Assembly: GCA_000513555.1 (NCBI GenBank)
Contig: ALYD01000028.1
Span: 1 to 42,805 of the forward strand
DNA from: Lachnospiraceae bacterium JC7
Lineage (GTDB): Bacteria > Bacillota > Clostridia > Lachnospirales > Lachnospiraceae
DNA length: 42,805 bases
Reading direction: 5' to 3'
Part shown: positions 17,145-25,922 of the stretch, piece by piece
How the letters are laid out: every line of letters starts with the position of its first letter
Position numbering within the stretch: position 1 is the first letter of the stretch
The notes under the pieces: model-generated
What the model was told of the DNA's origin: nothing
The model's input: the letters and a program-made list of their open reading frames with translations, nothing else
The model's database searches: none
Made by a program: the position numbers and the translations under genes

Positions 17145-18029
17145 TCACTCTCTGATGACTACAAAGCCATCATTATCTTCCTCATATGTGAAGAGCTTTT
17201 CCGGATTTTTTATAAGCTCGTCAGCTCTTTTTTCTGTGTAAAGCCCATTACGGTTCCCGACTATATCCTCAAGTAGCTGCATGGCCTTATGGTAACTCTC
17301 TCTATCGGTATTTCCTTTACGAAGGTAATATTCTGCCACTTCCAGCTGCATTTCCTTTTTATAGATCACATTGGTCGCATACTGAATCTCTTCTTCAAGA
17401 TACTTTATGTCTGTATCCTCCATACCCTTGGCAGCAGCTATTCTGGCTTCATGTACCTTTATCTGCTGTTCGAGATTTCCGGCCAGCATCTTAGCCCTTT
17501 TATCAGAAATCTCCTTTAAGTGCTTAAGATCCTCTATCTGAAAAGCAGCCGCCTCATAATCTCTTTTTAATATCTGAAGATTTGCTTTCTGATTTACTAT
17601 AAGTGCCGATGTGGTAAGAGCATGTATTTTCAGCTCGTTAGGTTTAAGATCCTTAATTGCATCCCATGCACCATCAAAGTCGCCAAGTGCTTCCTTTGCA
17701 TAGGATATCCAGTTCTGCCCGTTGGCATATTCCGCAAGATTGTGAGGAACCTTTGAATTTACCGGCTCGAAAGTCTCTATAAAACGTTTGGGATCAGCTT
17801 CGGTATATAGTATACCCTGCACCTGTTTGATCTTCTTACTGGCAACTATAGCTCCCACAAAACGAAAAACTATGATACCTGCGAAGATAAACAATGCAAA
17901 TACAAATACCGCTGTTTTATTCTCATTATTCAATATATTTCCGCCAAAATGGATCCACCCCATCACAGCCCCAAGAACAGCTCCTACAGCCATCATAAGA
18001 TTGGCCATCCATTTGTAATAAACTATCAT
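17145..18029 (-). CDS. Hypothetical membrane-anchored helical-repeat protein
   Basis: I do not recognise this 294-residue protein. Two membrane segments occupy the N-terminus (about 10-30 and 40-62), followed by a long cytoplasmic, mostly helical region. Residues about 95-290 have the character of TPR-like or coiled helical hairpins: alternating alanine and charged residues, EALGDFDGAWDAIKDLKPNE, and a coiled stretch around 175-215. The C-terminus is acidic. GGGGGAA upstream supports the start. The GGDEF gene lies 195 bp downstream and the 2-hydroxycarboxylate transporter upstream, both on the same strand. A scaffold or regulator role is only a guess. Confidence 0.8.
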   Translation of the reverse strand: MIVYYKWMANLMMAVGAVLGAVMGWIHFGGNILNNENKTAVFVFALFIFAGIIVFRFVGAIVASKKIKQVQGILYTEADPKRFIETFEPVNSKVPHNLAEYANGQNWISYAKEALGDFDGAWDAIKDLKPNELKIHALTTSALIVNQKANLQILKRDYEAAAFQIEDLKHLKEISDKRAKMLAGNLEQQIKVHEARIAAAKGMEDTDIKYLEEEIQYATNVIYKKEMQLEVAEYYLRKGNTDRESYHKAMQLLEDIVGNRNGLYTEKRADELIKNPEKLFTYEEDNDGFVVIRE

Positions 18030-18133
18030 TTAAATTCCCCCTGATATTATATTTCACACAATACGATGCATTATACCATATCCATATTCGTCAAGAAAGA
18101 GGATTCCCCACTCCCTATACCTTGACATAACTT

Positions 18134-18162
18134 AAAAAGAGACATCCCAAACGGGATGCCTC
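18134..18162 (-). terminator. Intrinsic terminator of the 2-hydroxycarboxylate transporter gene
   Basis: GAGACATCCC (18139-18148) pairs with GGGATGCCTC (18153-18162) apart from one mismatch, with a T-run on the minus strand after the stem. Confidence 0.8.
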
Positions 18163-18254
18163 TGAAAATACAAAACCAGCTGCTTAAATAGTTTTGACGA
18201 TATTCAATATATTATCATCCGATGAATCACTCGATCGTAAATACGATCAATGGA

Positions 18255-19592
18255 TTACAGCATGAATGAGAATACGAAAGATGCGATGATAAGAACTATA
18301 CCACCACCAAGACGTGATGAAAGCTGTGAGTATGCAATGAGATCCATACGATCTGCAGCACCCAGACAAGCAAGGTCACCGTTTCCGCCTCTGTTAGCCA
18401 TGCAAAGACCTGCTGTGATAGCTGTATCGATAGGATAGAAACCTACAAGGTATCCAACTGCACCTGAACCGATAACTGCACCAACAACGATCATAAGAGC
18501 CATGAGGATATTTGATGGAGATACTGCATTGAAAAGCTCTGCAAGGTTAAAATCAGCACCCATACCAACCATGATGATGATACCAAGCTGACCAGAGAAG
18601 AAGCTCTGAAGTCTCTTAGCACCTGCACGAACTCTTGCAGGAATCTTACCTGTAGCGGCAAGAATAACTACGAAGATGATCATGTATGCATACTTATGAA
18701 TAGCAGCACCTGCGATCTTTGGAAGGAACTTGCCGGCCATAAGCTCACCAACTGAGAAGCAGGCAAATGCAAGAAGAAGCGCACCTGCAAGGTCAGTATT
18801 GTCTGTTGAAACCTTCTCATCATCTCTTACAAGATTCTCTGAACCACGGATAAGAGTCTTCTTATCACCTGTAAGAGCAGGAACCTTCTCACCAAGTGCG
18901 TTGAGACCTGCTGAACAAATGATACAGAAAATGTTAGCGATTGTAAGAACGATGATTGCGAATGAGTAATAATTAGCTGCTGCGTCGCCTGTTACCTGCT
19001 CGTAGATCTGAGAAAGAGGAACAGCACCGGCACCGTTTCCACCGCCCATGATAGGAAGTGTGTACTTAATAAGTGTATCCTTGAAAGGAATACCGAAGAT
19101 AGCTCCTGTGATGCCGCCGAAGATAGTTGCAACAAGCAGACCACCGAGGATAGCAGGAATATAGCCTGCAAATGACTTCAACAGGATATCTCTCTCGAGT
19201 GAAAGAACTGATCCACAGATCAGCATGATGATGAACAGCTCAAGGAAGTTAGCATCATCAGAAATGAAAGAATTGATAGCATCAAGTCCTGCCTCAGGAA
19301 TGAGGTTGAACTGTTTAAGAATAGCTACACCGAAGAATGTAAGAAGAAGACCGCCACCGATATATGTATTCCAGATAGGTATTCTCTCACCAAGCTCGTT
19401 AAAAATAACTGCGAGACCGAAGCAGATACCAAGTACTGAAGCCATGGTAGTAGCCGCGATCATCTTAGGACCATCATCGCTTGCCTTTGTGATGTACATA
19501 GGCGCAAGTACGAGAATGATACAAATAACTGCCAGCCATGCAGGCTGACCGCCGAGCCAAAGCCCGGTTCTTGCGTGTTTGTTGTCTGCCAT
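18255..19592 (-). CDS. 2-hydroxycarboxylate transporter (citrate/malate type)
   Basis: This is a 445-residue membrane carrier of the 2HCT family (CitS, CimH, MleP). Both re-entrant-loop signatures are visible: GGGNGAGAVPLSQIY in the first half (about 182-196), and NRGGNGDLACLGAADRMDLI followed by SRLGGGIVL near the C-terminus. Known members move citrate, malate or lactate with sodium or protons. The ATG has GGGGGA nine bases upstream. It is a single-gene unit between its own promoter region and its terminator. Together with the CitMHS gene it gives this locus two candidate citrate or malate carriers. Exact substrate and coupling ion cannot be read from sequence. Confidence 0.92.
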   Translation of the reverse strand: MADNKHARTGLWLGGQPAWLAVICIILVLAPMYITKASDDGPKMIAATTMASVLGICFGLAVIFNELGERIPIWNTYIGGGLLLTFFGVAILKQFNLIPEAGLDAINSFISDDANFLELFIIMLICGSVLSLERDILLKSFAGYIPAILGGLLVATIFGGITGAIFGIPFKDTLIKYTLPIMGGGNGAGAVPLSQIYEQVTGDAAANYYSFAIIVLTIANIFCIICSAGLNALGEKVPALTGDKKTLIRGSENLVRDDEKVSTDNTDLAGALLLAFACFSVGELMAGKFLPKIAGAAIHKYAYMIIFVVILAATGKIPARVRAGAKRLQSFFSGQLGIIIMVGMGADFNLAELFNAVSPSNILMALMIVVGAVIGSGAVGYLVGFYPIDTAITAGLCMANRGGNGDLACLGAADRMDLIAYSQLSSRLGGGIVLIIASFVFSFML

Positions 19593-19616
19593 ATTAAAAA
19601 ATCCCCCTTAAAAACT

Positions 19617-19699
19617 GAAGTGAAGCAGCTCACTTCTTTTTGAAATATGACGTTCCGGTTTATTCCGGAAAAAATTTTGTCCATTAAAAAAATGGACAA
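19617..19699 (-). promoter_or_regulatory. Structured leader of the 2-hydroxycarboxylate transporter mRNA
   Basis: Three successive hairpins lie in the predicted 5' untranslated region. AATGGACAA (19691-19699) pairs with TTGTCCATT (19677-19685) and is followed on the minus strand by an A/T-rich tail with a T-run. CCGGAA (19665-19670) pairs with TTCCGG (19653-19658). GAAGTGA/TCACTTC (19617-19623 and 19630-19636) is followed by AGTTTTT immediately before the ribosome site. The first and last resemble attenuator stems. No known riboswitch class is recognised. Confidence 0.4.
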
Positions 19700-19718
19700 G
19701 TATTTATAATACAAGTCC
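19694..19718 (-). promoter_or_regulatory. Palindromic operator candidate at the transporter start site
   Basis: GGAC-AA-GTATT-TAT-AATAC-AA-GTCC is a 25-bp imperfect palindrome immediately downstream of the -10 box, covering the predicted start site. It shares its GGAC half-site with the neighbouring inverted repeat at 19677-19699, giving three GTCCATT half-sites in 45 bp. This position suits a repressor. Confidence 0.45.
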
Positions 19719-19747
19719 ATTCTATCATGATAAAATTTTTTTCTCAA
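19719..19747 (-). promoter_or_regulatory. Sigma-A promoter of the 2-hydroxycarboxylate transporter
   Basis: On the minus strand TTGAGA (19747-19742), a 17-base spacer and TAGAAT (19724-19719) match consensus at five of six positions each. The predicted start is near 19712, giving a leader of about 120 bases. Confidence 0.6.
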
Positions 19748-19770
19748 TCATTCTTTGTGCAAAAATCATA

Positions 19771-20874
19771 TCAAACTATGACTATTCCCGCACATTCTTT
19801 TGCTTTAAGATCATAAACATTGCCGGTCTCTATACCAACGACCACAGGGCGAAGCAGAAGTCCTTTATTTCCCTTTACTACTCTGGCTGTTTCACCATTA
19901 CTTAACTGCACGATAGAATCCACAGGATAAAGTATGAGTACCCTCATAAAGCTCTGAAGAGATTCAAAATCCAACTCCTCAGTCATGGCCAGAAGCATTT
20001 CAACAGCCTCTCTCGGAGATTTTCCTTTCTTATACGGCCGTTCAGTGACCAATGCATCAAATATATCCGCAACAGTCAGTATCTTTGCATAAGGGTGTAT
20101 CTGAGCCCCTGTGAGTCCGTGAGGATATCCGCTTCCGTTCATCTTTTCATGATGCTGAAGTATACCTGCCTTTACGTCAAATGGTATCTCGTTATTTGTA
20201 GCAACTATCTTATAACTATAGTAGCTGTGCTGCTTCATGACCTCAAATTCTTCCGGTGTAAGCCTTGCCGGTTTGTTCAATATCTCCCCCGGAATCTTTG
20301 TTTTTCCGATATCGTGAAGAAGACCGGCCATTCCGATCTCGAACACCTCTCTGTCACTCATATTCTGTTCTCTTGCGATAACCATGCTTATGGTAGCCAC
20401 ATCGATACTGTGCTTAAATGTGTATTCATCACTGCACTTAAGCGCATTGATATTGATCGCGACAGCACCATTATCAATTATGGCCTTCATAAGCTCTTCC
20501 GTTACCCAGTACGCGGTCTTTGCAACCTCGGAGGAATCCGGATTCTGGTTTATGTATTCGATTCCCTTTGAAATTCTTTTCTTTACCGAGTCCCCAAGTG
20601 TAACTATTTTGGGATCGCTTCTTCTATATTCTCTTATGATATATTCTGCATATTTTGATACAGAATACTTATTTTCAATCTCTTTATCCAAAAGGGACTT
20701 TTCAGGCTCCACAAGAACAGTACGTACTCCATAATCTGCAAGTTCATCGATCGCAAATCTGGTGATAGCAGCACCTCTTTCAACCAGATGCCGGCCATAC
20801 CTGTCCTCTATCGATCTGCCGACGATCATTCCCTCTTTTATACTCTCTATTGGAAGTTCTAAATAATTAACCAT
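19771..20874 (-). CDS. HD-GYP domain c-di-GMP phosphodiesterase
   Basis: This 367-residue cytoplasmic protein has an N-terminal region (1-130) of the kind often found before HD-GYP domains and a catalytic HD-GYP domain (about 140-310). Metal and catalytic residues are visible: His155 in FKHSIDVA, the HDIGK motif at 187-191, and the HHExxxGxGYP signature at 241-251. It is predicted to hydrolyse cyclic di-GMP, opposing the GGDEF protein encoded 3 kb away on the same strand. The C-terminal 60 residues look like a small beta domain. No strong ribosome site is visible before the ATG and no better in-frame start is nearby. Its terminator was not identified. Confidence 0.9.
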   Translation of the reverse strand: MVNYLELPIESIKEGMIVGRSIEDRYGRHLVERGAAITRFAIDELADYGVRTVLVEPEKSLLDKEIENKYSVSKYAEYIIREYRRSDPKIVTLGDSVKKRISKGIEYINQNPDSSEVAKTAYWVTEELMKAIIDNGAVAININALKCSDEYTFKHSIDVATISMVIAREQNMSDREVFEIGMAGLLHDIGKTKIPGEILNKPARLTPEEFEVMKQHSYYSYKIVATNNEIPFDVKAGILQHHEKMNGSGYPHGLTGAQIHPYAKILTVADIFDALVTERPYKKGKSPREAVEMLLAMTEELDFESLQSFMRVLILYPVDSIVQLSNGETARVVKGNKGLLLRPVVVGIETGNVYDLKAKECAGIVIV

Positions 20875-21162
20875 AGATGCGTTTTATACTCTACCAAATA
20901 CTATAACCATGTTGCATGTTTACACACCTATTCTATAACTCTAATAATTAATTGCTCTAAATCTATTTTCACTCGACCTTACTTTTATAATGGATTTTAT
21001 AATTTTGTCAATACTCTTTATAAAAATAAATATCTGCTAACCTTTGTTAATGCCTTATGAATTTACCCCAATAAGCCGAGTAATTATGTAGTGAATATTG
21101 AACATATCAGTTTTTCTCATGTCAAATTAAGTATATTTTCTTTATATAAGGAGACATAAATT

Positions 21163-21822
21163 ATGAAAATCAACGAATTCTGTAACATGTCGGAACTCGA
21201 TTCCATCATCAAGAGCTGGTCTGACCTCACCGGATTGACCGTAGAAATAAAGGATACCGATGGAGAGTCCTTTTCATCGACTTCTTCATCCGAATCTGCC
21301 GCAGTACAGGAACCATCAGAAGCAGACTACTCCGAAGATATACCTGAGGATCCACATGGCAGAACCATCGACATAGATATCACACTTAACGACACTGTCA
21401 TCGGAACCGCTGTAGTTACAGAATCCGCGGAAAATAACGGAGTTAATACTACATCAGCTGTGAAACTGCTTGAAGACCTTATCAACAGCTTCATACTCTC
21501 CCAATACTATAGTTATGCCAACGGAAATGTTCTTTCCAATCTTTCTGAAGGTCTCAGCCAGACTGTTGGTCTCGTTAAGGAAGTCATCACCAGTACAAAC
21601 AATCTGAAGGATATCCAGAAGCGTCAGAAGATAGTAGCTATCAATGCAAGTATCGAAGCCGCACGTGTAGGACAGGCAGGCCGTGGTTTCGCAGTTGTTG
21701 CGGAAGAAGTTAAAAAGCTTTCCGATGCAAGCTCTGATGCAACCGGAAAGATCGAGCGTGTTGTAAATAAGATACAGAACATAGTATCTACCCTTTCTAT
21801 TAATAAAAGCAAAGAAGCTTAA
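21163..21822 (+). CDS. Very short soluble chemoreceptor-like protein with PocR-like sensor
   Basis: This 219-residue protein has no membrane segment. Residues about 10-90 resemble a reduced PocR-type ligand domain (LDSIIKSWSDLTGLTVEIKD) interrupted by a serine/acidic insert (35-62). Residues about 110-215 form a shortened chemoreceptor signalling hairpin. The tip keeps INASIEAARVGQAGRGFAVV, including the Glu and Arg that contact CheA and CheW in known receptors, but the usual QTN stretch before it is replaced by QKRQK. The helices are far shorter than in a full methyl-accepting protein and no HAMP domain is present. AAGGAG precedes the ATG. A weak SigD-like element (TATG-N15-GCCGAGTA, 21056-21082) lies upstream. 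The next gene starts eight bases after the stop codon. Confidence 0.8.
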   Translation: MKINEFCNMSELDSIIKSWSDLTGLTVEIKDTDGESFSSTSSSESAAVQEPSEADYSEDIPEDPHGRTIDIDITLNDTVIGTAVVTESAENNGVNTTSAVKLLEDLINSFILSQYYSYANGNVLSNLSEGLSQTVGLVKEVITSTNNLKDIQKRQKIVAINASIEAARVGQAGRGFAVVAEEVKKLSDASSDATGKIERVVNKIQNIVSTLSINKSKEA

Positions 21823-21829
21823 ATAAAAT

Positions 21830-22879
21830 ATGAAAAAGAAATTTCTTATGTCGCTTGCCATTATAGGAACCGCGACAACTATGATTTCATATCCGATACA
21901 GAGTTTTGCTGCTCCTGATGGTACTGAAGAATCAGAAACTGCCGAAGGAGAAAGTTCATCGGAGGGCGATGAAACATCAGAAAGCGATGGCTCGGAAACG
22001 GAAGAATCAAAAATTGAAGAAACCACTGCTCCACCGCCGGATACATCCTATTATGTCATCGTAACAGGTGAAGAAGGTGCAAAGCTATATCAGCAACCGA
22101 CTTCTGATAGTTCCTTAAGTATCAATATTCCTATACCTAAGAACACTATCCTCCATATTCTGGAAGACTCAACTGACGATTCAGGTGTAAGCTGGGGATT
22201 TGTGAACTATGCTGATCTTAAGGAAGGGTACGTAAAGCTTGCTGATCTCTCAACTATTCAGGCAAAAACTGCCAAAGAAGTTGTGGAAGAAAAGTTTAAC
22301 GGAAACTGGGGACAGGATTTCGTTACTGTCAACGGTTCTGGCACTCCGGTTTCCTTCAATTCCCTTTCCGAAGAAGAGCTGAAGGCTGCAGAGGAAAGTA
22401 ATGCTGCCGCAGCTAAAAAGGGTACCAGCGCGGCAGTGGCAGAATCTGAAGAATCTACTGAAGTAGAGACCAACGAAGATGGTTCCCCTGTTGTCGAAGT
22501 ATATATGGAGACTGATGAAAACGGTGAAACCATTCCAGTTGAGACTGATGAAAACGGCAATATCATAGAAAAGGAATCGGAAACAGAAGCTCCTGAACAA
22601 AAATCCGGTGGATTCTCCATTATTTCCTTCCTGATCGGATTTTTCTCCGTTATCCTTCTGGAAGTAATTGTAGCCGGTGCTATGATCCTTATCAGAAAGC
22701 TTAAGCAAAAGAAAAAATCCAAAGGTGAAGAAACCATGCCGGACGGCAGTGAGCCCCCGAAAAAGAAGGGATTCAAACTTCCTGTTCCTAAGATTAAGCT
22801 CCCTAAGATCTCTCCTCCCAAGATCAAACTTCCTAAGATCGGAGGAAAGAAAAAGAAAAAAGGTGAAGATGCAGAATAA
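21830..22879 (+). CDS. Secreted-domain SH3-like membrane protein with KLPK-repeat cytoplasmic tail
   Basis: This 349-residue protein has a signal peptide (1-27, ending SFA/AP), an acidic serine-rich stretch (about 30-66) and an SH3-like domain (about 72-140). A helical and acidic linker follows, then one membrane helix (about 262-288). The tail (289-349) is very basic, with alternating Lys, Leu/Ile and Pro: KLPVPKIKLPKI, then PPKIKLPKIGG, ending in a lysine run. I do not know a named family with this whole arrangement. The outer SH3-like domain suggests binding to cell-wall peptides; the tail could bind membrane lipid, nucleic acid or an acidic partner. It is evidently co-transcribed with the short chemoreceptor-like gene and followed by a strong terminator. 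Confidence 0.8.
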   Translation: MKKKFLMSLAIIGTATTMISYPIQSFAAPDGTEESETAEGESSSEGDETSESDGSETEESKIEETTAPPPDTSYYVIVTGEEGAKLYQQPTSDSSLSINIPIPKNTILHILEDSTDDSGVSWGFVNYADLKEGYVKLADLSTIQAKTAKEVVEEKFNGNWGQDFVTVNGSGTPVSFNSLSEEELKAAEESNAAAAKKGTSAAVAESEESTEVETNEDGSPVVEVYMETDENGETIPVETDENGNIIEKESETEAPEQKSGGFSIISFLIGFFSVILLEVIVAGAMILIRKLKQKKKSKGEETMPDGSEPPKKKGFKLPVPKIKLPKISPPKIKLPKIGGKKKKKGEDAE

Positions 22880-22891
22880 GAATACTTATAT

Positions 22892-22923
22892 AGACTTCCG
22901 GGCAGAAGCCCGGAAGTCTTTTT
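22892..22923 (+). terminator. Intrinsic terminator of the two-gene plus-strand unit
   Basis: AGACTTCCGGGC (22892-22903) pairs perfectly with GCCCGGAAGTCT (22908-22919), followed by a T-run. Confidence 0.92.
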
Positions 22924-22941
22924 ATATAAAATATATCGCAC

Positions 22942-22984
22942 AAAAAGACAACCGCCACGTTTTAGGGGAACGTTACGGCGGTTG
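22942..22984 (-). terminator. Intrinsic terminator of the dCache chemoreceptor gene
   Basis: CAACCGCC (22949-22956) pairs with GGCGGTTG (22977-22984), extended by an inner ACGTT/AACGT pairing. On the minus strand TCTTTTTG follows. It faces the terminator of the convergent unit. Confidence 0.8.
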
Positions 22985-23056
22985 CCTTCACATTGGGGAT
23001 GTTTATATAAAGTAGGGTCACTACCTCATATCACTTTTCAATGACTTATACGCTGT

Positions 23057-25597
23057 TTAATACTTATCCGCACCATTTGGCGTTGAATACTTCTTAAGTG
23101 ATGCAGGATCCACATTCGTAAGATCCATTCCATCCATATCCGAAGGAACAAAACTGTCACCACCGGCGATAGGAGCATCATTCTTTGGCTTTGGCGCCTT
23201 AGAAGCCACAGGTTTCGCACTGCTTGCTGCAGGTGTGGCCGGAGATGCCGCTACAGGTTTCGAACCCGCTGATGCAGGTGCCGTCTTCTTCGGCACAGGC
23301 ACATTGGCCTTCTTATACGCCGAATCAGGAATATAATCACTGTTGGTATTCTCATCAGTCATTACCGGAGGGACATATTCAGCCTTTTTCTTCTTGCTGC
23401 TGCTATATGTTGAAGCCACGCCCTTTAACTGGAATTTATTCACGAGATCATTAAGGATATTAGCCTGTCCTGAGAGCTCCTGAGCTGCCGCTGCAGACTG
23501 CTGGGCAGTTGCAGAGTTTGTCTGTACAACAGAGGATATCTGATCGATACCTTCCGTTACCTGAGCTACGCCCTTCGCCTGCTCATTGGATGCATCAGAG
23601 ATCTCATCGACGAGATTTGTGATCTTAAGTGACTTCTCAGTTACCGAATTCAGAGCCTCAGCCGTTTCTTCAGAAATACGTCCGCCACGCTGAACCGCTT
23701 CTATGGTCTCCTCGATAAGAAGTGCTGTGTTCTGAGCTGCTTCCTGTGATTTCTTTGCAAGATTTCCTACTTCATCCGCAACTACGGCGAAGCCCTTACC
23801 TGCAGAACCTGCACGGGCTGCCTCGATAGCCGCATTGAGAGAAAGGATATTGGTCTGGAATGCAATATCATCGATGGTCTTGATGATCTTTGAGATCTCA
23901 TTGGATCTTTCAACGATATCCTCCATAGCAGCAGACATCTCCGCCATCTTGGAGTTGGAGGTCTGAACAGCCTGTCCGGCACCTGCACCAAGATCAGAAG
24001 CTTCCTTGGCCTTTGATGCAGTAACCTTTATCTTGTCGGAAATCTCGTTCATGGTCGCAGAAAGCTCCTCGACTGATGAAGCCTGCTCTGTTGAACCCTG
24101 AGCCAGAGCCTGAGCACCGTCTGAAACCTGTTCGGCACCGCTGGATACCTGTTCTGATGACTGACGGATATCAAGCATTGTCTGATTAAGCTGCTTGGTG
24201 ATGGACTGCATGGACTCAAGAAGCGGTGCATAAGCACCAACATAGGTTCCGTTATCACTGAGATCAACTGTAAAGTTTCCTCGGCTGATCTCTCCCAGCT
24301 TATCATGAAGATCACCTATAATATGTTTTATCCTGTCTATAACTGTTTGGATTCCACCTATGGCAGCACCGATCTCATCATTCTTTCCATAATGAAGATC
24401 GATATCAAATTTACCCTGTGCAACGCTTCCTGCTGCATCCGAGATCTTCTTGAGGGGAGCCAGATTCTTGCTGACAAGTGTGTAAGTCAGGAAGAACAAT
24501 ATGAGAACAATTGCTACAGTTGCTATGAGAATTGAATTTCTTATGGTATTGGATGCTGCATTATATTCCTTTACAGGAACTGCGGTCTGAACCCACCAGG
24601 TTCTCTTACCTATATTGAGCGGCATATAGAAACGCTGCACCTGACCGGAACTTGATGCTGTTACGACATTGAATTTTTCACCCTTATCTATTTCTGCCTT
24701 AATGGTGGCATATGCTGCCTCAGAAACAGTATCTTTAAACTTCTTTCCTATTACATTGGTATGAGATGAATAAAGAATGGTTCCATTTTCATTGATAACG
24801 TTACTGTACATAGACGGAAATTCTTTATTATCCACATCAATAACAGAGAATACATCAGAATACACATCAACTATGATAACACCTACCACATTATCATCTT
24901 TATCCTTAATGCAGTAGAAACAGGTGAACATATTTACACCTTCTGCTTCATAGGTATCAGTATATCCGCTGGTCCCCTCTGATTTAGCCCTTAAATAATA
25001 TTCCTTTTCGGAATATCTGTCATAGGTGTAATTCTCCACAGTATGAGTCTCTACATCCAGTTTACTGATATATGGTGCATATACAGGCTCATTCGAAAAA
25101 GTTCCCGGATCCATAAAGAAACCGACGCCGTAGATATTTTTATTTGAAGATACTGCCTGATACATCTGGCTGAGTATAACACTCTCGGCCTCAAACCGGC
25201 TTGGAGTAAGTGGATTACCGGTCACACGGCTGCGAAGTTCCATATTGCCACCGCTGGTCCATGTTACTCCGGAAGATTTTTCTGTCTGCCATATGGATGT
25301 AAACGGGTCTTCCGCGGAATCATTAGCTTCATTTAAAATATTTACCGCTCCCATCAAACCATGATAGATCTCATTGGTTCTTACAAGAACACTATCGATC
25401 TTACTTACATTTGCATCTGAATATGCATAGAACTCATCTTCCGCAAAACTATCGAGCTTTCTACCTGCAAGAATAGTCACGAATGTTGCAAGTATGATAA
25501 GACATACCAAAATAGCAGCACCAACTGCCAATGATACTCTTTGGCTGAGCTGCATGTCCTTCTTTACTGCATTACCCTGATTCTTTTTCTGTTTCAT
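23057..25597 (-). CDS. Methyl-accepting chemotaxis protein with dCache sensor
   Basis: This 846-residue transmembrane chemoreceptor has a first membrane helix (about 22-46), a long extracytoplasmic double-Cache domain (about 50-350), a second membrane helix (about 353-375), a HAMP domain (about 376-430) and a full methyl-accepting signalling domain. The tip shows [20 protein letters not shown] followed by [16 protein letters not shown]. The last 100 or so residues are a Pro/Ala/Lys-rich flexible tail ending NGADKY; this does not match the aromatic CheR-tether pentapeptide of enteric receptors. A good SigD promoter lies upstream. The dCache ligand (amino acid, organic acid or other) cannot be assigned. 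Confidence 0.95.
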   Translation of the reverse strand: MKQKKNQGNAVKKDMQLSQRVSLAVGAAILVCLIILATFVTILAGRKLDSFAEDEFYAYSDANVSKIDSVLVRTNEIYHGLMGAVNILNEANDSAEDPFTSIWQTEKSSGVTWTSGGNMELRSRVTGNPLTPSRFEAESVILSQMYQAVSSNKNIYGVGFFMDPGTFSNEPVYAPYISKLDVETHTVENYTYDRYSEKEYYLRAKSEGTSGYTDTYEAEGVNMFTCFYCIKDKDDNVVGVIIVDVYSDVFSVIDVDNKEFPSMYSNVINENGTILYSSHTNVIGKKFKDTVSEAAYATIKAEIDKGEKFNVVTASSSGQVQRFYMPLNIGKRTWWVQTAVPVKEYNAASNTIRNSILIATVAIVLILFFLTYTLVSKNLAPLKKISDAAGSVAQGKFDIDLHYGKNDEIGAAIGGIQTVIDRIKHIIGDLHDKLGEISRGNFTVDLSDNGTYVGAYAPLLESMQSITKQLNQTMLDIRQSSEQVSSGAEQVSDGAQALAQGSTEQASSVEELSATMNEISDKIKVTASKAKEASDLGAGAGQAVQTSNSKMAEMSAAMEDIVERSNEISKIIKTIDDIAFQTNILSLNAAIEAARAGSAGKGFAVVADEVGNLAKKSQEAAQNTALLIEETIEAVQRGGRISEETAEALNSVTEKSLKITNLVDEISDASNEQAKGVAQVTEGIDQISSVVQTNSATAQQSAAAAQELSGQANILNDLVNKFQLKGVASTYSSSKKKKAEYVPPVMTDENTNSDYIPDSAYKKANVPVPKKTAPASAGSKPVAASPATPAASSAKPVASKAPKPKNDAPIAGGDSFVPSDMDGMDLTNVDPASLKKYSTPNGADKY

Positions 25598-25649
25598 CTT
25601 TTACTACGCCTCGCTAAATGAATGTTCGCGCACCTGTTACATAGTCATC

Positions 25650-25676
25650 ATATCGGCATTAAAGCATGGCATTATA
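25650..25676 (-). promoter_or_regulatory. SigD (flagellar sigma) promoter of the chemoreceptor gene
   Basis: On the minus strand TATA (25676-25673), a 15-base spacer and GCCGATAT (25657-25650) are present. The -10 box is a perfect match to the SigD consensus and the -35 differs from TAAA at one position. Confidence 0.7.
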
Positions 25677-25771
25677 AGGACAAAATATCTTTTTTATATA
25701 ATGAAAAACTTTTCAGAAATAAAAATTTAAAGTTTCCTCGCATTTTTGAATAAAAATTTCATAGCGCTACT

Positions 25772-25798
25772 TATAAATGCTTATTTCACTGCCGACAA
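25772..25798 (+). promoter_or_regulatory. SigD-type promoter upstream of flgB
   Basis: TATA (25772-25775), a 15-base spacer and GCCGACAA (25791-25798) have the same layout as the divergent chemoreceptor promoter. The leader to the flgB ATG is about 115 bases. The rest of the 325-bp gap shows only a small CGACG/CGTCG hairpin near 25897-25909. Confidence 0.55.
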
Positions 25799-25922
25799 AT
25801 AACTATGAAAAGTTGATGAATACCATCATCAGCATGACATGTAACGAACCGGTAAACAAAAATCATCATATTCAGAGGGATCTGAATCCACCAGAGCGAC
25901 GGAACGTCGATAAGGAGTCGTT

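Noticed and set aside
25772..25922. c-di-GMP riboswitch before flgB or the chemoreceptor
   Set aside because: Cyclic di-GMP enzymes nearby made this worth checking, but I saw no conserved GEMM-type core in this or other leaders.
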